Assembly: GCA_023426625.1 (NCBI GenBank)
Contig: JAFAAJ010000165.1
Coordinates: 1 to 6,900, forward strand
Length of the DNA: 6,900 nt
Origin: Bacteroidota bacterium
GTDB lineage: Bacteria; Bacteroidota; Bacteroidia; Flavobacteriales; Weeksellaceae
Direction: 5' to 3'
Notes under the pieces: model-generated
What the model saw: only the letters and a program-made list of their open reading frames with translations
The model's database searches: none
What the model was told of the DNA's origin: nothing
Shown: one piece after another, positions 5,788 through 6,900 of the stretch
Layout of the letters: each line of letters opens with the position of its first letter
Position numbering within the stretch: position 1 is the stretch's first letter
Position numbers and translations under genes: made by a program

Positions 5788-5810
5788 ATTTGAGATATTG
5801 TGTAAATTTG
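5780..5810 (+). promoter_or_regulatory. Promoter of the tetR-tolC operon
   Basis: A textbook Bacteroidota promoter: TTTG at 5780-5783, a 19-base spacer, and TAAATTTG (perfect TAnnTTTG) at 5803-5810. The predicted transcription start, about 5-7 bases later, falls just ahead of the ATG at 5822. It therefore decides that start against the longer frame opening at 5729, which would begin upstream of the promoter. Confidence 0.8.
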
Positions 5811-5821
5811 CGCCTTCAAAA

Positions 5822-6460
5822 ATGAACAGAGTGATGATCACCAAAGAAGAAAACATTTTATTTGCTGCGGAAGCTCTTTTTGCTGAAAAAGGCTTTGAAG
5901 GCACTTCCACAAGGGAAATTGCAAAAGCAGCCAATGTAAACATCTCTATGATTTCCTATTATTTTGGTTCAAAAGAAAAGCTGTATGAAAAGCTGGTGGA
6001 ATACAGGATGAATGAAGGGCGGTTTTTCGCAAAAGATATCTTGGAAAGAACGGATATCAACGAATGGGAGAAGATGGAAAAAATAATTGAGCAATTTGCG
6101 GGAAGAGTGAGAAACCAAAGATGTTTTTACAGAATCATGCAAAGAGAACAGCTCCATGCGGAAAATCCACAGATCGTAGAATTCCTAAAGCAGACCAAGC
6201 TGGGCTTTATTTCAATGTACTCACAAATTCTGGAGAGTGGGCTGAAGAAAGGAATTTTTACGAAAAATCCTCCGATTTACTTATTGCATTCCACCATCAG
6301 CGGAACAATGTTCTATGCTTTCAACGGAAAGGAAATGTACAAGGAGTTTCTTAGCAATACGGAAGATGATAAAGCATTTGATGAAAGATATTATACAGAG
6401 CTTAAAAACCATATAAAATATATATTAAAAGACCTTTTAGGTTATGAAGAGAATAAATAA
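5822..6460 (+). CDS. TetR/AcrR-family transcriptional regulator
   Basis: The gene encodes 212 residues from the ATG at 5822; a second in-frame ATG at 5834 (MITKEEN) would give 208 and cannot be excluded. The N-terminal DNA-binding domain is canonical: ENILFAAEALFAEKGFEGTSTREIAKAANVNISMISYYFGSKEKLYEKL spans about 10-58, with the helix-turn-helix at about 28-48 and the conserved YYFGSKEKLY at its end. The rest is a helical ligand-binding and dimerisation domain (INEWEKMEKIIEQFAG, FYRIMQREQ, LGFISMYSQILESGLKKGIF, YYTELKNHIKYILKDLLG); its inducer cannot be read from sequence. Its 3' end overlaps the tolC-family start by 17 bases, so the two are co-transcribed, and it most likely represses its own efflux operon. 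The promoter and a candidate operator lie immediately upstream. Confidence 0.93.
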   Translation: MNRVMITKEENILFAAEALFAEKGFEGTSTREIAKAANVNISMISYYFGSKEKLYEKLVEYRMNEGRFFAKDILERTDINEWEKMEKIIEQFAGRVRNQRCFYRIMQREQLHAENPQIVEFLKQTKLGFISMYSQILESGLKKGIFTKNPPIYLLHSTISGTMFYAFNGKEMYKEFLSNTEDDKAFDERYYTELKNHIKYILKDLLGYEENK

Positions 6461-6900
6461 CTCAGTGATTGCATTGTCCTTTTTCATAGGATTGATGAAT
6501 ATTAATGCTCAGGAGAAAAAACAGCTTACCCTGGATGAGGCTGTGCAACTGGGAATTCAGAACAGCAAAAATCTTAAAATAGATGCGGCTAAAATAGAAG
6601 AAGCCACTGCTGATCTTTTGGAAGCTAAAAACAGACAGCTTCCGGATCTTAAAGTTTCGGGAAGTTATATGAGACTCACGAATGCTAAAGTAGATCTGAA
6701 GTTTTTGGGCGAATCAGGAGCATCAGGAAACGGAGAAATGGCAGCCCCGAAATCCGTATTCTTAGGCCAGGCGAATTTATCCATGCCGTTATATGCAGGA
6801 GGAAGGATCAAGTATGGAATTGAATCTGCAAAATACCTTGTAGAAGCTGCTAAACTAAGTACAGAGAGTGACAAAATATCCATTGCATATAACGTAGCTC
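6444..6900 (+). CDS. TolC-family outer-membrane efflux protein, N-terminal part (3' end outside window)
   Basis: The frame starts at the ATG at 6444, inside the end of the TetR gene, and stays open to the window edge: 152 codons, about a third of a typical TolC-family protein. Residues 1-22 (MKRINNSVIALSFFIGLMNINA) are a signal peptide with cleavage expected before Gln23. Then comes the classic entry of the outer-membrane efflux domain, LTLDEAVQLGIQNSKNLKIDAAKIEEATADLLEAKNRQLPDLKVSGSY, the first long periplasmic helix leading into a barrel strand, followed by a loop (GESGASGNGEMAAP) and the strand NLSMPLYAGGRIKYGIESAKYLVEAAKLS into the second helix. TolC-type trimers form the exit duct for RND, MFS or ABC pumps. 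A membrane-fusion protein and a pump are expected downstream but are not visible here. Confidence 0.92.
   Translation, partial: MKRINNSVIALSFFIGLMNINAQEKKQLTLDEAVQLGIQNSKNLKIDAAKIEEATADLLEAKNRQLPDLKVSGSYMRLTNAKVDLKFLGESGASGNGEMAAPKSVFLGQANLSMPLYAGGRIKYGIESAKYLVEAAKLSTESDKISIAYNVA

Noticed and set aside
5729..5821. Longer tetR start at 5729 (31 extra residues)
   Set aside because: The extension runs across the operator-like repeat and the TTTG-N19-TAAATTTG promoter; the family N terminus begins near MITKEEN.

Overview
The window looks like chromosome from a Flavobacteriia member, most likely Chryseobacterium or a close Weeksellaceae relative. The DNA is AT-rich, Shine-Dalgarno sequences are weak or absent, and perfect Bacteroidota -7 promoter elements (TAnnTTTG) precede several genes. 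The protein types also fit: a lipoprotein-type LptC, a FadL-like barrel next to lptC, and a delta' clamp-loader subunit without a zinc module. The genus is inferred from protein style, not from a database match.

Layout. (1) 1-374: the 3' end of an SRPBCC-fold gene, followed by a strong intrinsic terminator. (2) 482-853: a very AT-rich orphan lipoprotein gene on the + strand. (3) 884-991: a palindromic 108-bp element, copy A. (4) 992-3932, minus strand: a compact three-gene operon reading outer-membrane beta-barrel, then LptC lipoprotein, then AnmK kinase. All three products concern the cell envelope: an outer-membrane protein, LPS transport and peptidoglycan recycling. (5) 3933-4210: a divergent intergenic region. 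(6) 4211-5329: the DNA polymerase III delta' subunit on the + strand. (7) 5330-5437: copy B of the palindromic element, inverted relative to copy A and identical over 107 bases. (8) 5487-5687, minus strand: a tiny secreted Cys/Lys-rich protein. (9) 5822 to the window end, + strand: a TetR-family regulator overlapping a TolC-family outer-membrane efflux gene that runs off the window. This is the start of an efflux operon, with a near-perfect promoter and a candidate operator on it.

The most interesting non-coding signal is the pair of inverted, near-identical ~108-bp palindromes. Each lies between convergent genes, each begins at the base after a stop codon (anmK, holB), and each has the same orientation relative to that gene. 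They look like MITE-type mobile palindromes that also serve as bidirectional terminators. Candidate target duplications suggest that copy A may have created the present anmK stop codon. I found no RNA genes, CRISPR array, defence system or intact insertion sequence. Apart from the repeat pair, the window is mostly ordinary core genome.
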